Shown here: positions 52,644 to 53,418 of the stretch, piece by piece
Position numbering within the stretch: the stretch's first letter is position 1
Layout: every line of letters starts with the position of its first letter
Assembly: GCF_000934845.1 (NCBI RefSeq)
Contig: NZ_JXIQ01000025.1
Span: 1-53,418, forward strand
Length of the DNA stretch: 53,418 bases
Source: Mesobacillus subterraneus
Lineage (GTDB): Bacteria; Bacillota; Bacilli; Bacillales; Cytobacillaceae
Direction of reading: 5' to 3'
Made by a program: the position numbers and the translations under genes
The notes under the pieces: model-generated
Database searches by the model: none
What the model was told of the DNA's origin: nothing
Seen by the model: the letters and a program-made list of their open reading frames with translations, nothing else

Positions 52644-53142
52644 TTACGATACATTTACCGTAGCCACAGTGGTTGTGACGTCAGTGGCACCAGTTGAGCT
52701 CAATACACAGTAATAATAGTAGGTTCCAGCAATAATGTCAGTCTGGATATCAAAGCTTGCAGACGATTCTCCATTGATAACTGTTCCTCCGCTTGCACTA
52801 TCGATGGTGTTTTCATACCATTGGTAAGTTATTGGATTGCTCGTGTTGATACTTGCTACCACAGACAAGCTGCCGGAAATACTACCTGCCATTACATCTG
52901 TTAAAGGGCTGATTTTCAATGGTGATCACCGGTTCGACTGGTGTAAAATTAGGTTCATAAACTGTGCTGAACCAATCCGTAATGGTTAAAGTCGCAACGC
53001 CAGTATCTCCTTCAGTCACCTCTGCCTTCCATGGATGTTTACTTTCAGCATCTAGCTTGTTTCGTCTAAAGACGGTTCCTTCTATGGTTGGACTACTAAA
53101 GGTAATCGAGTCACCTTTGGTAGCTAGCCCAAGTTTCGCCAA
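52644..53142 (-). pseudogene. Phage major tail protein end with Ig-like domain, frameshifted
   Basis: The first part (AKLGLATKGDSITFSSPTIE, through TDWFSTVYEPNFTPVEPVITIE) looks like the C-terminal half of a tail-tube protein. After a frameshift near 52910 the frame gives an Ig-like domain (AGSISGSLSVVAS, YQWYENT, AGTYYYYCV, ATVNVS), as on lambda gpV-type proteins. The 5' end is cut at the hairpin 53144-53183; TTG at 53142 is only nominal. Confidence 0.6.
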
Positions 53143-53143
53143 A

Positions 53144-53183
53144 ATTGCTTAGAAATCCCGCCGCGACGGGATTTCTAAGCAAT
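53144..53183. repeat. Perfect 17-bp inverted repeat at the prophage junction
   Basis: ATTGCTTAGAAATCCCG (53144-53160) and CGGGATTTCTAAGCAAT (53167-53183) are exact inverted copies around CCGCGA. The tail gene is truncated at its left edge, so it marks a rearrangement or, possibly, an assembly fold-back. Confidence 0.7.
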
Positions 53184-53191
53184 CTTGGTCG

Positions 53192-53418
53192 CTACAACCT
53201 TTTTCCGACAATTCTGTGATCCCTTCTCAACGGATCTTTCACTCCTAGTTTTTTATAAACTTCATTATGGGTGGTTTCCGGATTCCCGGAAACTCTTATG
53301 TGATGAATTTGTTCCTCTTCATCGGTTAGTATTATGGTAGATCTTTGGTGAGTGGAGAGCTGTTCTTTGATGGTAGACCAGCCTCGATGATCCCCGGTTT
53401 CTCGTAGTTGGTGTTCAA
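53192..53418 (-). CDS. Partial unknown protein, open at the window edge
   Basis: A minus-strand frame of 75 codons enters from beyond the window and ends at TAG 53192-53194. It reads DHRGWSTIKEQLSTHQ, ILTDEEEQIHHIRVSGNPET, KKLGVKDPLRRDHRIVGKRL. The spacing suggests a helix-turn-helix-containing C-terminus, but I do not recognise a family. Confidence 0.45.
   Translation of the reverse strand, partial: EHQLRETGDHRGWSTIKEQLSTHQRSTIILTDEEEQIHHIRVSGNPETTHNEVYKKLGVKDPLRRDHRIVGKRL

Overview
The window is low-GC, Gram-positive chromosome of Bacillaceae type. This rests on strong AGGAGG ribosome binding sites, sigma-A promoters, cre-like catabolite sites, PucR and LacI regulators and Bacillus-style insertion sequence relics. 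No rRNA, tRNA or CRISPR array was seen. Bases 1-38000 are mostly intact metabolic operons; 38000-53418 is a mosaic of small toxin-type modules, broken genes, repeats and a prophage fragment.

Bases 2385-19923 hold one coherent sugar or sugar-acid cluster. Reading leftwards from a LacI-type regulator (13823-14878) are an ABC sugar importer (binding lipoprotein and two permeases), two Gfo/Idh/MocA oxidoreductases around a xylose-isomerase-like TIM-barrel enzyme, then a private glycolysis-like set: a phosphoglucose-isomerase homologue, a phosphofructokinase homologue, a triose-phosphate-isomerase homologue and a LarA-family nickel-pincer racemase/epimerase. A class II aldolase lies on the far side of the regulator. 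Divergent from it are larE, larB and a two-frame larC, which make the nickel-pincer cofactor that a LarA enzyme needs. The PGI and TIM homologues keep their catalytic residues but have changed phosphate-binding loops, and no hexokinase is present. The set therefore probably runs glycolysis-type chemistry on a substrate that is not a normal sugar 6-phosphate. This is the best candidate here for an undescribed pathway.

Bases 20980-26565 encode a DUF1028 protein, a carbamoylase/allantoate-amidohydrolase-type M20 enzyme, a sodium:solute symporter flanked by two overlapping tiny membrane-protein genes, and a PucR-type regulator: a nitrogen-scavenging unit. Bases 29013-37704 hold a homologue of the poorly understood E. 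coli yhf operon (yhfZ, php, yhfS, yhfW, yhfX, yhfY, yhfU, yhfT) plus an amidase-signature protein. Two promoters there carry matching inverted-repeat operators and cre-like boxes.

From about 27900, and densely after 38600, a REP-like palindromic unit (poly-A leader, then a GGGACAAGG/CCTGTCCC palindrome) recurs about a dozen times, with a REP-associated tyrosine transposase (RAYT) at 38664-39428. The same edge of the repeat repeatedly abuts truncated genes (an IS transposase, YifB/ComM, a UPF0060 protein, a nuclease). Between copies sit HEPN/MNT, XRE-ImmA-PIN, a ParE-like pair and a GNAT pair. The right end (52008-53142) is a prophage tail relic whose tail-assembly chaperone shows a canonical -1 frameshift site joining the G and GT frames.
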